Assembly: GCF_019649055.1 (NCBI RefSeq)
Contig: NW_026570266.1
Coordinates: forward strand, 124,001 to 188,000
Direction of reading: 5' to 3'
Source of the DNA: Paramacrobiotus metropolitanus
Taxonomy: Eukaryota; Tardigrada; Eutardigrada; Parachela; Macrobiotidae
Length of the DNA: 64,000 nt
Shown here: one piece after another, positions 49,814 through 60,348 of the stretch
How the letters are laid out: every line of letters starts with the position of its first letter
How positions within the stretch are numbered: position 1 is the stretch's first letter
The notes under the pieces: model-generated
Told to the model about the DNA's origin: nothing
Database searches by the model: none
The model's input: the letters and a program-made list of their open reading frames with translations, nothing else
Position numbers and translations under genes: made by a program

Positions 49814-52800
49814 TCAATCCGCATAACACCCATCCAGAATGTGCATAGCCAACCGGCTCAACGTGGACACATCAAGCTCTCGCAAGTCCGCTTCATCCCA
49901 CAATTCTGAAGTCTGATCGGGGCGGAAGCTGCTAAACCTACAAAAAGCAATAGCATCGCGATTAGCCCAACTTACAGGTATTCCATAAAAGCGCTGCGAT
50001 TTACACTTTGAGAAACCAGCGAATGCCGGTCCAGTCCTCAGGATAGGCGAGCGTCCGCACCCAGTCCGCATGCACACCGGCCACCTTCGCCTGTACACGC
50101 TGACAAACGACCGGGCACTTGTCGTTAACCGCCACCAGGAAGCGTTCGGACTGTTCATCGGTCGTCTCCGCCGAGAGGAAGCGCAGAAACGGAATAACCA
50201 CCATCGACTGCGGCACACATTCACCGCCCCTTTCGGGTAGGTCTCGTGGCCACGGAGAATTATCGTCCATGAACAGTGTCTTGAGCTTGCTGCTCATGGC
50301 GGCGGGATGCGCCGCAGTGTAGTTAATCAACACGAACTCATCACAAATCTCCCTCACTTTCGACAACAAACGGCAGGTATATGTTCTGATTACTTCTGGA
50401 CAGTCCTTGTAACTCTCATGGAGATCCAGAAACGGGCATGCGGGATGGTCCTGGGCGTTCTTCGCTGTAATCTTCTGCAGGCGAATACCCTTGGCTTTCA
50501 GAATATTGGCAGTGCTAGACAGATTGATAAAGAACGGTAAGAACTTCCACATCCCAGTCGGATCATCGCCACGTTCTTCCGGTTCACGGAAAATCACTGT
50601 TCGTGTATACCGAGACACAGTGCGGTCCACCATCATAGCAAGCTTGTAGCACACACCATATCTGGGAGTGCTAATGGTGGAGATATCAAAGATTATGTGA
50701 GGATTGGCCGACAAGTCACGCAAAAGTAGCTTCCATAGCCCACACACCCTGCAAAGCAGCAGAACAGACGTCAGGCCTGCAGACGTTGGGACTTATTAAT
50801 CAAAGAATCTCAAACATTTAAAATAGCAAATAAATAGTGCATGAGACCACAAATTTACCAGTTTCTGTGTAAGGTAGGTGGAGAGATACTACTACTTACT
50901 GCTTAACTGAGGCCGGTGGTTTACAAATACAGCAATCGCTGCTTTCAAAGAACCATTATTTTGGTAGGGGTAAACTTGTAGGTTTTTATGCGTTCTCGAA
51001 AAACGACGTCTAACTTACCCGCTCGTTCGTAGCTGAGTAACGACATCAATATTGTGAAAGGTGCCTGCGAGTATGGGATGCGCAAGGTCCTTCAGACTTC
51101 TTTCTTCGACACCATCTGTAAAGCGAATAGTTATTTGGTTGTTGTAGCCCGCTGACGTCCTCGTCATTTTGGACGTTCCTTTTGATAACACTCGCATTCA
51201 GCGCTTGATAGATAGTAACCTAGGCTGGCAATACTAGTACTTAAAGCATAGTCTCCGCCACAATTGCCCAAATAGTTTGTACAAGGCAAAAGAATTGTAT
51301 AGCATAATATGTTACCAATCTACATACCATACGAGGGATACGTTAAGTCTACTGCTACGTTGGTAAAAACGAATCTTCCGAACATTGTGTTTCCGGTTAT
51401 CATTCCTAAGTTTCCCAAACATAAGTTTTCGTTATGTTTGTAAAATATTGCACTTTAAAATCGGCTTGATTTTACACAATTTTAACACAGTGCTCGCAAG
51501 ATATGATTGCAGGGTAAAAAAATATCGATATAGTCATTGGAATACATTTACTGGACCGTTGCCGGTACTTATAATTTCATGACGTATTCAAACAGCGAGA
51601 TCTCCAGAAAAGATTTTTCTGCGGCGCTCTTTGAAGGTTCCATGTTCAGTAAACTCACTAATCTATGCTGCTTATTAAATTACTTAAAATTAATAGTATC
51701 GCAAAATAATTAAACTCACCCATGAGAAGCATTTCCTTTCCACAACCACAACCGATACGGTCATCCAGTTTTTGTTTGGGCTGCACCGCAAGACAGTTTC
51801 GACAGGCTTCTTTCAGGGCGTCTTCGTTCCAGAACTTTCTGCGTCCGCCGGCGCCTGCGTGCACTTCCGCACAGATGATTGTGACCGTGTCGGTCCCGAC
51901 TCGCACAAACAAACGACAACCGACGCCGAAGCCGTAGACAGTATATGCTCCATTTGCCTGAAAAATATGCTTGTCCGCGCAGCGGAAAGTAAACGAATCG
52001 GGTCCAGCAGAGCGAATCAGTCCACAAGTGGCATCACATTGGTCGCCGTTGGCCAGTGTCAGTCGGCATGTACCAATCACAAATTGAGGCATGCCAATCA
52101 CGTTCCGCAGTAAAGGCGCCTGCGGAAAATCGATGACATGCTTCCGGTAGACGAACTGGTTGTAAATTTGGGCGCCAAAACCACTTGGCTCCTCATCACG
52201 TGTCGGCATTTGTTCTGCCAACTCTGTTATGCAGACAACCCGATAGTCCGTTGTGGTGAGGTCCCCATTAAGGCGTACCACACAGAACACGGGAACAACG
52301 TTTTCGATGAATGTGGCGGGACGAAAGATCATCGGGCCGTCAGGAACATCCCGCAGTGCCACCTGCACGGGAAATCCGTAGACATAAGTCCAGTACGTGG
52401 CCAGTGAAAGTGATGGTGCGGCCAGACATGATTATTATTATTATTATTATTACTATTATTATTACATCAAGAGCAGACAACCCGATAAACGGGACTTCAA
52501 CGTCTGGTCAGTACAAAAGTAAACAACATCGGCATATTACGACAGATCAACCATTCGGAGAGCAAACTTGAAAAAACCCACACCATCAACACTGAGTATC
52601 TGCATATTAACTTTTTGTATGCGCTCAAAAATGTCCTTTAAACGCATAGCCAACGTGCCTTCTCCGATCTTCTTCTTCGCTGAGGCTTCGATTCTCTTTG
52701 GCTTACGAAGATTATACCGCGCTGTGATATCCGTGAAGTCAATCATTTCGACCATGTACTGCGGAGGACGGTACGCTTCGTGGTTGTAGATCTTGTACAA

Positions 52801-53054
52801 CCATACTGCTTCGGACTGCTTCCAACGGTCGTACACCGGCAGGATGCGCAGTTTCTGGTACAGCTCGGGTGTTACCCGCTCCTTGTAATCAGAAATCGCC
52901 CGCAGTGCTTTCCGCTGTGCTTTAGCCAGTTTGCCGCGCAAAGCCAAAGATGCCGGTGACCACGTATCCGACCCGTAGTCGAAGTGTGGCTGCACACAAG
53001 CATGGTAAAGGCTCCTACGCTGGGGCAGATCCAGTAGCGCGATGTCGTGTTCAT
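49814..53054 (-). pseudogene. Family copy 11: exon 1 interrupted by a LINE, the rest intact
   Basis: ATG 53054 begins MNTTSRYW, then LINE sequence intervenes. The gene resumes at about 52431 with HVWPHHHF and runs open to 51720 (donor GTGAGT). About 65 codons, including the whole first barrel core, are missing. Exon 2 (51115-51019, donor GTAAGT) is a good F-box (KDLAHPILAGTFHNIDVVTQ). Exon 3 (50748-50005) and exon 4 (49937-49814, ending DGCYAD) are open and in phase. Exon 3 ends FLKV before GTAAAT instead of FLKL. Exon 3 diverges most from other copies (FREPEERGDDPTGMWKF). An N-truncated protein from an internal start cannot be excluded, so loss of function is likely, not proven. Confidence 0.8.
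52432..53037 (-). mobile_element. 5'-truncated LINE with TAA-repeat tail inside copy 11 exon 1
   Basis: The - strand frame encodes the C-terminal end of a LINE polymerase ORF: LYHACVQPHFDYGSDTWSPA, then KLAKAQRKALRAI and a NLRKPKR motif, ending at 52537. This pattern is shared by CR1/Jockey/I-type elements. The 3' end carries a (TAA)n-like tail (52432-52466 on the - strand), a feature of I-like elements. It differs in type from the LINE at 47-49 kb. The insertion coincides with a deletion of host codons. Confidence 0.85.
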
Positions 53055-53119
53055 GGCGATAGGAAATAGGGTCTGAATCACTGAACGGTGTGTAACTCAC
53101 TTGATCTCTGTAACTAGAA

Positions 53120-53321
53120 TATAAGGGGCGAAAGTAAACGCGTTCCACCGTTCCCCTGTACTGCTGCCGTCACCCGCCTGGAGTGTGACGTTACGTTCAA
53201 TACATGTGGTTAAATCTGGCGCGGTACATAAGCGCCATGTTCAGCCACAACGTCAAAGTCCAGCCGGGTGACGGCAGCAGTACAAGGGAACGGTGGAACA
53301 CGTTTACTTTTGCCCCCTATA
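53120..53321. mobile_element. MITE, family 'TATAGGGGG', copy b
   Basis: TATAAGGGGC at the left faces GCCCCCTATATA at the right, with long inner arms (CGTTCCACCGTTCCC/GGGAACGGTGGAAC and TGCTGCCGTCACCCG/CGGGTGACGGCAGCA). It shares ends and centre with the element at 37046-37246. It lies just upstream of the copy 11 ATG. Confidence 0.8.
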
Positions 53322-53583
53322 TACGTAGTCACATGTCTAACCCACTGAAGTATTACCGCAATAAAATGGCGACTGAAAATCATAGGAATCAAATCAAGCG
53401 AGAATAAAATCAACTGCTGTGGCAGCGCGATACCTTGCAGGTTGCAAATGATGATTCGCTACCGCGCAAACTACACTGTCGCTGTGCACAAGATTTAGCT
53501 TTCAATAAATCCGGCTTGTGGCTAAATCCGCTTGCGCGGCTAAATATGCATGCCATTGGGTGCCTGGTACTTGATCAGTTATT

Positions 53584-53629
53584 CTGTAAAGCCCGTCATA
53601 TTTTGTATTTAATATGACGGGCTTTACAG
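53584..53629. repeat. Perfect 19-bp hairpin
   Basis: CTGTAAAGCCCGTCATATT and AATATGACGGGCTTTACAG surround an 8-bp loop. Confidence 0.9.
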
Positions 53630-54394
53630 GTTAGAGAACGTTCGAGAAAGCGTCGGAGAAAGTTCTAAGTACCAAGTTCAATACAGCGAATGACAAAAAT
53701 TCAAACACTGACAAAAATTCCCTTTGGCTTATGGCAAAAATTCTTTATTGTGGTTTGCAACGAGCCCAGAACCTCTTCAAAGGCAGCAGACAAAAGGTGA
53801 ATATTACCTAGAACAAAATTATGACTCCCTGTCTTCGTTTCACAAATGCTGTTTTGTCCTCTGGCTTAACGGATGGCACAAGAATTACGTGAGCATTTAA
53901 ATCAGAACGGTGGTGAACAATAATGAAGTTTACATAAAAACTATAATGACCATGTTATCATTTTTGGAATTTTCGTTATGTGCCAACGTGCGTTCGATAA
54001 ATCAATCCGTTTAGTGAATATGTCCAGAATGCATAAAACATCAAAGTAGAACTCATCGCTGTTTTGATGCACGCGTAATTTTTAAAATCAAAATATTATA
54101 TCTGTACAGACTGTACTTCCAGCAAAATGCATGGGCTAACATGCCTAACAATAATTAATTTTTCATTCAAACTGTATTATAGTAAATAAAAGCAGAAATA
54201 CAAGGAGAATAAAATAAATTATGATACTGTAACAGCAGCCGGTTTGACTGCTGTTCTAGTGGGTTGGTTAATCCACCTTACCACGATCTGTCGGCTGTTA
54301 GTGTGGGAAAGGCTGGCACGGTCGGCAGTGATGCTGACCGGAAGCTGACTACCGTTTACAGGGTGACAACAATGGGAGATGCATGATCATCCCA
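53630..54394. other. Gene-free stretch between the F-box array and the paired-domain genes
   Basis: AT-rich, with no ORF or repeat recognised. It marks the right edge of the F-box family cluster. Confidence 0.5.
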
Positions 54395-54558
54395 TACGAG
54401 GACATTTGGGTGCTGTGAACATACCCTGCACGATTAGTCTGCGATGAACAGCCGGCTAAATTTATAGCCGTTTGCATTCAGACCGAGCTACGGCTAACCA
54501 GGTGTTCATCGCAGCCTAATCGTGCAGGGTATGTTCACAGCACCCAAATGTCCTCGTA
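54395..54558. mobile_element. MITE with 58-bp inverted arms
   Basis: TACGAGGACATTTGGGTGCT at the left is mirrored by AGCACCCAAATGTCCTCGTA at the right. The arms continue through ACATACCCTGCACGATTAG. TA at each end is compatible with a Tc1/mariner-type target. Confidence 0.85.
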
Positions 54559-55095
54559 GCGATTACGCAACACAACACAAGGTCATCGCAGGTGTTTATT
54601 AGCAAATACAACGTAAAAAGAATCAGCGAGCAAAGCAAGCTGAGGAGCAAGAACGTATAAGCGTGGGAGCAAGAAGAGCGGAAGGCGCGTAGCAAGAAAT
54701 GCATAAGCACAGGGGCAAGAAGCGCGGAAGGCGCGGAGCAAGATTGGGCGCAAGCTGCACCAACTCGGCCTCCAGCAAGACTAATTTCAAGATGTTTCCG
54801 ACCGTGAGATGCGGTCGGTAAAAGTAGGAAAGTTAGGATTCTGATCTTCATAACACAACAACCAATAAACAGTAGAGAAAAGCCATTAACACTCCTACTG
54901 GCGGTACATTCTAATTTCTGTCGCTACAATACATACAGCAAAATCTAAGCCGATAAGTTCCACAGGAAAAAGCCAAAAATGCATCAAACTCCAGCAGCCA
55001 GCAAGGGCGGCTGGCAGGGCGACCCATCAACAGAACATGACAACCACCGTCCCAATTCTGGCTGGCGATCGGCAATCTCCCACCCGTCCACATTC
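54559..55095. other. 3' flank of paired-domain gene A
   Basis: Contains AAGAAGCGCGGAAGGCGCG-like repeats (54665-54745), a short direct duplication. No gene. Confidence 0.5.
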
Positions 55096-55506
55096 CTAAT
55101 TTATTGTTTCGGGAGCCATTGTCGGCAGCGTTCTTTGTCCCGCAGACTTCCGTCGCGCTTTGCTCCCCTTCTTCTTCTGCCCACTGTATTCCTGCATGCG
55201 GCGCAGCAGTGTGCGGGTATGCATCTGGACGGTGGAAGCGGCCTTGGCGGCGCTCAGTTCCGGGTGGTGTGCCACGTAGGCGAGGGCCTCCCGGTCCTGC
55301 TCCGCGGTGGTCTTGCGGGGGCGGCCCTTCGGCTTCGGCCCGCCCTTGATTTCTCCCGTTTCCTCGTCGTATTTCTGCAGGATTTTGTACGTCCAGCCGC
55401 ACGCCCTGCCGAAGGTCTTGTCCACTTTGCTGGTGCTGTTCTCCTGGCGATACAGCCGGAACACCGCTTTCACCAGATCGGGATCCATGGTCTTGCCACG
55501 TGCCAT
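55096..55506 (-). CDS. Paired-type DNA-binding protein A, 136 aa (Tc1-like N-terminal domain only)
   Basis: The start at 55506 (MARGK) aligns with the two paralogues. Residues about 8-50 form a first helix-turn-helix (DPDLVKAVFRLYRQE, then ILQKYDEETG). Residues 60-66 are a KGRPRKT AT-hook linker. Residues about 68-105 form a second helix-turn-helix (AEQDREALAYVAHHPELSAA, then TRTLLRRM). The tail is Lys/Arg-rich. This two-part layout is the paired-like DNA-binding region of Tc1-type transposases, and the DDE catalytic domain is absent. It is probably nuclear and DNA-binding. It is GC-rich compared with its surroundings. The first half is the most diverged of the three (DKTFGRACGW instead of GEIFDKSHVW). 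Either a domesticated regulator or a fragment family is possible. Confidence 0.75.
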   Translation of the reverse strand: MARGKTMDPDLVKAVFRLYRQENSTSKVDKTFGRACGWTYKILQKYDEETGEIKGGPKPKGRPRKTTAEQDREALAYVAHHPELSAAKAASTVQMHTRTLLRRMQEYSGQKKKGSKARRKSAGQRTLPTMAPETIN

Positions 55507-56506
55507 TTTTTTTGTAGTGGAGTAATACACGAGATAACAAGTGTAACCCACTGGATTTCTCCGCTCTGATCTACTCCGATGAACGCGCTATCGAAGGCAT
55601 ACAGTCCAGTGCCATATATGGGGTGAGGCGAGATATGTCTTCAGGGCGCCGGAAGTTTTCCGCGGCTAACGATCTTGGGAGGGAATCCGACAGATCGACT
55701 GAGCAATAACAATTTTCTGAAAACATTTGTTTTCAAAATAGAGCACGGCATCCATGCAAGAATTCCAGCTGAATCACAATGAAAGAATAAGAGATCCTGA
55801 CATACCAGCGATTAGAAATCGTTAACTCAAGAAAACAATTGACAAAATTTAATAATTTCTAATGAGGTGCGGTTGCTTGGAGTGCTGCTGTGTTTTTCTT
55901 ACCTGGACAAAAATGCACGCTGGATGCCATTCCAGCAGCAAAATACGCTAATACGCCATTCGCATCAGCGAGAACATTCTTTCGGGATACTTCTTCGGGT
56001 CCAATATATCATAATATGTAGGTTTACGAAGCTCGAAGGTGCGAGTATAATTCCGTCGCCTTTGTCAGTGAAGGTGATATATGAGCACCATTGGAGGCAT
56101 ACGAATACTTAGAAGTAATTGGACTGGATGAAGTTCGATGAACTACGAAATACTTCTTTTCGCGATATTTTCCAGATTTTGTAAATCACCGCAATGTTCA
56201 CAGATCCTTCTAATTTTGTCAATCAGTATGTATGCCGAATGCCGTACTATGTCTTTGAGCAAGATTAAACATTTAATTGGAAATAAAAACCGATAATTCA
56301 GAAGGTTCAAAAAAATAAAAAAAGGAATAAAATTTTACACGTTGCAACGGATGATAATATTATCATTGATAATTTGATATCAGTTTCATGCAATATGCTT
56401 ACGGTATGTGCCTATGTGGATATCTCAAGTGGAGACAGCCGCTCGCGGGGAGCTGTTTGAAACCAAAACGACTTCCGGTTGCTACTTCGCTTCCAGTCTA
56501 GTTGTG
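55507..56506. other. 5' flank of paired-domain gene A
   Basis: No gene was recognised. It probably contains the gene A promoter and ends at a foldback element. Confidence 0.5.
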
Positions 56507-57200
56507 AGGGAAGCGGCCCGGTACATGGTACCAAATTCGTGTGCAAATGCACGAAAACTTTCACCTTCGCGCACTCCCAAACACATTTTTGTTTCGGTTT
56601 ATGGCATTCTGTAGCCAAACCATTTGTATACACTGGCGTGAAAACCGTTTGTGCGCGCAATATCCGGTTCGAGAGCTAAAGGCTGTTAGAAAATTCCAAA
56701 AAGTTTAAATATATGCATTCAGGTGTACCAAAAGTTTCATCATGGACTGATCTCCTTCCAATTTTGTACGTAAATGCACATGGCCATGAAGGTTGTTTTT
56801 ACACCGATCCAGACTTTCATAATTTTTTTAAAATTGTAAAATTGTTTTAAAATTCAGTATAAATTGAAAAGCTGCTAGAACAGTGCATGGATCGATGTAA
56901 AAACGTTCTTCGTGATTATGTGTATTTACGTGCAAAATCTGAAAGATCAGTCCATAGAGATACTTTTGGTACACCTGAATGCACTTAAACTTTATGGAAT
57001 TTGCTAACAGCCATAGCTCCCGAACCGGATGTTGCGCGCACAAATGGCTTTCACGCAAGTGTATGCAAATCATCTGGCTACGGTACAGAATGTCATAAAA
57101 CAAGAGAAAAAAAGTTTTGAGTGCACGAAAGTGAAGGGTTTCGTGCATGTACAGTGTAGACGACACTGATATCATGTACCGGGCCGGGCCGTACTTCCCT
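56507..57200. mobile_element. Foldback element, GGCCCGGTACATAG family, diverged copy
   Basis: AGGGAAGCGGCCCGGTACAT at the left faces ATGTACCGGGCCGGGCCGTA and CTTCCCT at the right. Inner arms share the GATCCAGACTTTCATAATTT-like and CACGAAAACTTTC words with the copy at 60349-60978. No target duplication is recognisable. Confidence 0.75.
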
Positions 57201-57289
57201 TAACATTTTGTTAAGTCCACGATCAATTATCGTTAATTATTGCTAGAGTACAGTATGAGAAGTCAAGTGTTGGTATATCTGTACAAGAG

Positions 57290-57490
57290 AACATACGCAC
57301 CGTTCCTTCGTTTGCAGCACGATACATCGGCCACCATTCGACGAGGTTTATAATTTTGAGGTGGTTGCCGCGTGTTGGTGCGAGTGGAAAATGATGGGTC
57401 ATACGGTCACGATCATTTGCGCGGATGTACACAGGGGTGCCAATCCCCACCATCAGCGATTTGCCTCATCCAATCTTTTTAACCGCAGTG
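57290..57490 (+). pseudogene. Decayed shard of the F-box family (exon 1 end plus F-box)
   Basis: The + strand reads SFVCSTIHRPPFDEVYNFEV, then in shifted frames GCRVLVRVENDG and TVTIICADVHRGA, matching the F.C..H and second-barrel part of exon 1. Fifteen or so bases on, ISDLPHPIF matches the F-box (copy 9 has MSDLPHPIL). In intact genes these parts are about 45 codons plus an intron apart, so a deletion joined them. It lies 4 kb outside the main array and on the opposite strand to its neighbours. Confidence 0.65.
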
Positions 57491-58043
57491 TACCCGTTGA
57501 GACGGAAAGTTCAAGTGGAAATTAACTACTTTGTATTTAAATGTTTCGGAGCATTTCACGAACGCCGGGCTGGCAGTACTTTCCGTACTAGAATTGTGAT
57601 TCTATGGGTTACGTGTCGTATTATTTTATCATTCAACGATTGTAACGCTTGTTGTAATATTCACGATGTTACTACCAGAAGTACCAGCAGGAACGATTTG
57701 TTTGCAGTTTGGCAACGTATGGTCCGTCGTGGGCTTTTCACTCGCGGATTAAACCGCTTGTAAACACTGTGAGACTTATAGGATGGCGTGATACCGCGCA
57801 TCAACACAATTCGCATCTCTGTAATACTAATACTATCATCTGTTAAAAATACAGAGAGCGCGCGAGATACGAAAAAACGTATTTTCCACAAAATGAGAGT
57901 TTATCAAAAAATCAAGGAATACAAAATAACCAATGTAATGGAATAACTGAGAATTTCCCTAGGAAATGTACCAAATCCTACATCACCAGTCATCAGCGGA
58001 GGCCGCTCAACCCATCCAACACATATTTTTCTCCTTTCGAATT
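57491..58043. other. 3' flank of paired-domain gene B
   Basis: No gene or clear repeat was found. Confidence 0.5.
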
Positions 58044-58484
58044 CTAGCTGCTCCACTCCTCGTTGGCCATGGTGGGCGGGCCCGGTAGGGTGGGCTGCGG
58101 TGACTCCCCCACCGCAGGATCACGATGGGCTTTCTTCGGCAACTTCTGCTCCTTTTTCTTCTTGATCTGCTCTTTCAGGCGCCGCTGTAAAGTGCGGGGG
58201 GCAATCTGCACCGTGGACGCGACTTCCGCGGTGCTCAGCTGCGGATTCTGTTGCATGAAAGCGATGGTGCCCTGGTCCTGCGCGGCGGTGGTCTTGCGGG
58301 GTCGGCCCTTCGGCTTGACGATCTTGGGTTTGCCCGTCTGCTCGTCGTAATTGTGGAGGATTTTGTTGGCCCACACGTGCGATTTGTCGAAGATCTCCGC
58401 CACTTTGCGGCAGGTCCCCTCTCGCCGATACAGCCGGAACACGGCTTTCACCAGGTCGGGATCCATCACCTTCCCCCGGACCAT
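58044..58484 (-). CDS. Paired-type DNA-binding protein B, 146 aa (Tc1-like N-terminal domain only)
   Basis: It starts at 58484 (MVRGKVMDPDLVKAVFRLYR), aligned with A and C. The first helix-turn-helix runs to about residue 50 (AEIFDKSHVWANKILHNYDE). GRPRKTT forms the AT-hook linker at about residues 60-66. The second helix-turn-helix follows (AAQDQGTIAFMQQNPQLSTA, then PRTLQRRLKE). The C-terminal 40 residues are basic (KKKKEQKLPKKAHRD) and then Pro-rich. A purine-rich GGGGAGGGG run lies just upstream of the ATG on the + strand. There are no introns and no lesion. Base composition and most of the first 50 residues match gene C best, so the divergence from A is older. Confidence 0.78.
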   Translation of the reverse strand: MVRGKVMDPDLVKAVFRLYRREGTCRKVAEIFDKSHVWANKILHNYDEQTGKPKIVKPKGRPRKTTAAQDQGTIAFMQQNPQLSTAEVASTVQIAPRTLQRRLKEQIKKKKEQKLPKKAHRDPAVGESPQPTLPGPPTMANEEWSS

Positions 58485-58739
58485 TTTTCGCCGAAGGGGG
58501 AGGGGGGAGGGGAGGTACGAGATTAACAGGAGAATTCACGTTGTCGAATATCGATCGATGTCGCCAAGTGCGCGTCAAATTTCCTTGCTGCTAGGAGTTC
58601 TCGCTGCCTTTCGAATTTTCAATTTCAAATTCTGAAAACAATTATTTTTTAGACTAGACCAGAACTCTTCAGTACGATGTAAACTGTAGAGAAATTAATT
58701 TTAAGAAAGGAACGAAAACAGCAAGTGAATGCTACAATG

Positions 58740-58896
58740 TAGGACAAAATGGTCGCATAGCCCCATACCCAGCATTCTGTACGCAAGCGGTGCAGTGCAC
58801 TTGTACGAAACGGATATTTTGAACTCAGTCGTACAGTGCACTGCGCTGCATTCGTACTGAATGTGGAGATGTTGGGCATGCGACCATTTTGTCCTA
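58740..58896. mobile_element. MITE with about 65-bp arms
   Basis: TAGGACAAAATGGTCGCAT at the left mirrors ATGCGACCATTTTGTCCTA at the right. Inner GTGCAGTGCACTTGTACGA pairs with TCGTACAGTGCACTGC. It lies 250 bp upstream of paired-domain gene B. Confidence 0.85.
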
Positions 58897-60066
58897 AGCT
58901 GTACAGTATGCATGCATGGTAAACACTCGTTCCTTTGAGTCTTCTCCATACCTGGACGAGAATTGTCGCGTCATAATAATTCCAGTAGGATGACTAGGAT
59001 GTTATGTTGGGTAATACTTCCAGATCAACGCGAAAATTATTTCGGAACAAAAAGATAATAATTATTAACGCCAACGGGATAAAATTGTACGAGTGAGTTT
59101 CCTTCGAATGCACATTCTATTTGAACTGACTCGAACCCGTCGAACTTATGGGCTTCTTAAAACTATAAGCAAAGGACCGTCAGGAAGAGTTCCAAATATT
59201 GATTAGACTGAAAAAAGTGGCTCAGTTTTCCAGAACTTCGGACATGATTGGATCAATCATCAAATTATTAATTTATAAAAAAACAGTCATTTCATTGGGA
59301 TATTTTCTCAACTTTCACTGGAGTTGAGCGATTTGAGTATTTTACTGGCGTGACTGTCACAACCGCGCGAGTGGCAGTCACATTTCCGGTTCATTTTTTA
59401 GCCATTCTCGCGTAATTCTCATTTCTCACACAGTTCTGCGTTTATAAGATCTACTGTACATACAATTTACTGTTTCGATAATTTAATTTTCCAAACCAGG
59501 TTTTCGTCGTGAAACTGACTGACATCATTTTGATCTATAAAATCTAAGGTATCGAAAAGACATTTAAAATTTGTGGGAGTATGTAGCGCTGATGGAATTA
59601 ATAGCGAGTCAGCAAAAAATACACGGTTTCGAGTCCCGTCATCGGCGAGGTTTTTATTTCATCAGTATTTTCAGTAAATTCAGAAATTCATAATTCAATT
59701 GAAGTTGCATTAAATTGTATAATCAGCAGTGTTCTCCTATCGCGGGCGTCTGATCTTTTAGGAGCAGAACATAAGAATAATATATTTATTGAATTACATC
59801 GCGTAGTACATGCACAAGTAACAAGAACAACAATCCTTGGCATCATTGCCGTTCAGCTAATTTAAAGGCAAAAAATGTCTTATTTTTGATAATGAAGTAA
59901 AAAAATTATTTGAGTAATAAATTTACGCAGTTTCATATGACAACACATACACAGTGCGAGTAATATTTAGAAAATACCTTGTGTGGCCATATGCGATGGG
60001 CCTTGAGATTCACCGCACCACTTAATATGCCGTTATGTATGCGCTACGGCTAATGAAATTATTGGC
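58897..60066. other. Gene-free AT-rich stretch
   Basis: No gene. A 50-bp segment at 59108-59158 (including CTGACTCGAACCCGTCGAAC) recurs at 61054-61104. Confidence 0.5.
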
Positions 60067-60069
60067 TTA

Positions 60070-60301
60070 GGGACCATCCATAAATTACGTACGCAGTAAA
60101 CCACGATTTTTTACCCCCCCACCTCCCCCTTCGTAGCGGTCCGTCACGTTTGCGTGACCCCTCCTTCCTGGTTCGTTCAGTCGCAATACATGGAGCGGAC
60201 CACCCCCTCCCCCCTGGGTTCGCCGAGGCCGTCACAGCTTGTCACATCTTCTGGACCCCTCCCTCCCTGGTTCGCTGCGTACGTAATTTATGGATTGCCC
60301 C
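60070..60301. mobile_element. GGGACCATCCATAAATTACGT-type element, 232 bp
   Basis: GGGACCATCCATAAATTACG at the left mirrors CGTAATTTATGGATTGCCCC at the right. TTA flanks both sides (60067-60069, 60302-60304). The interior is rich in CCCCCTCC runs. Its ends match the 61-bp element at 38170-38230. No ORF. Confidence 0.82.
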
Positions 60302-60348
60302 TTAGTGTACTACGAGTAGTTCTTGTACACTTACCGTAAGTGCTATTA

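Noticed and set aside
54979-55569. 196-codon + strand ORF opposite paired-domain gene A
   Set aside because: It is a GC-rich antisense shadow with no similarity. The - strand frame has the conserved family sequence.
59586-59655. tRNA-like stretch with TAGCGCTGATGG and GGTTTCGAGTCCCG words
   Set aside because: Acceptor and anticodon stems do not pair, so it is not a tRNA gene. At most it is a SINE relic.
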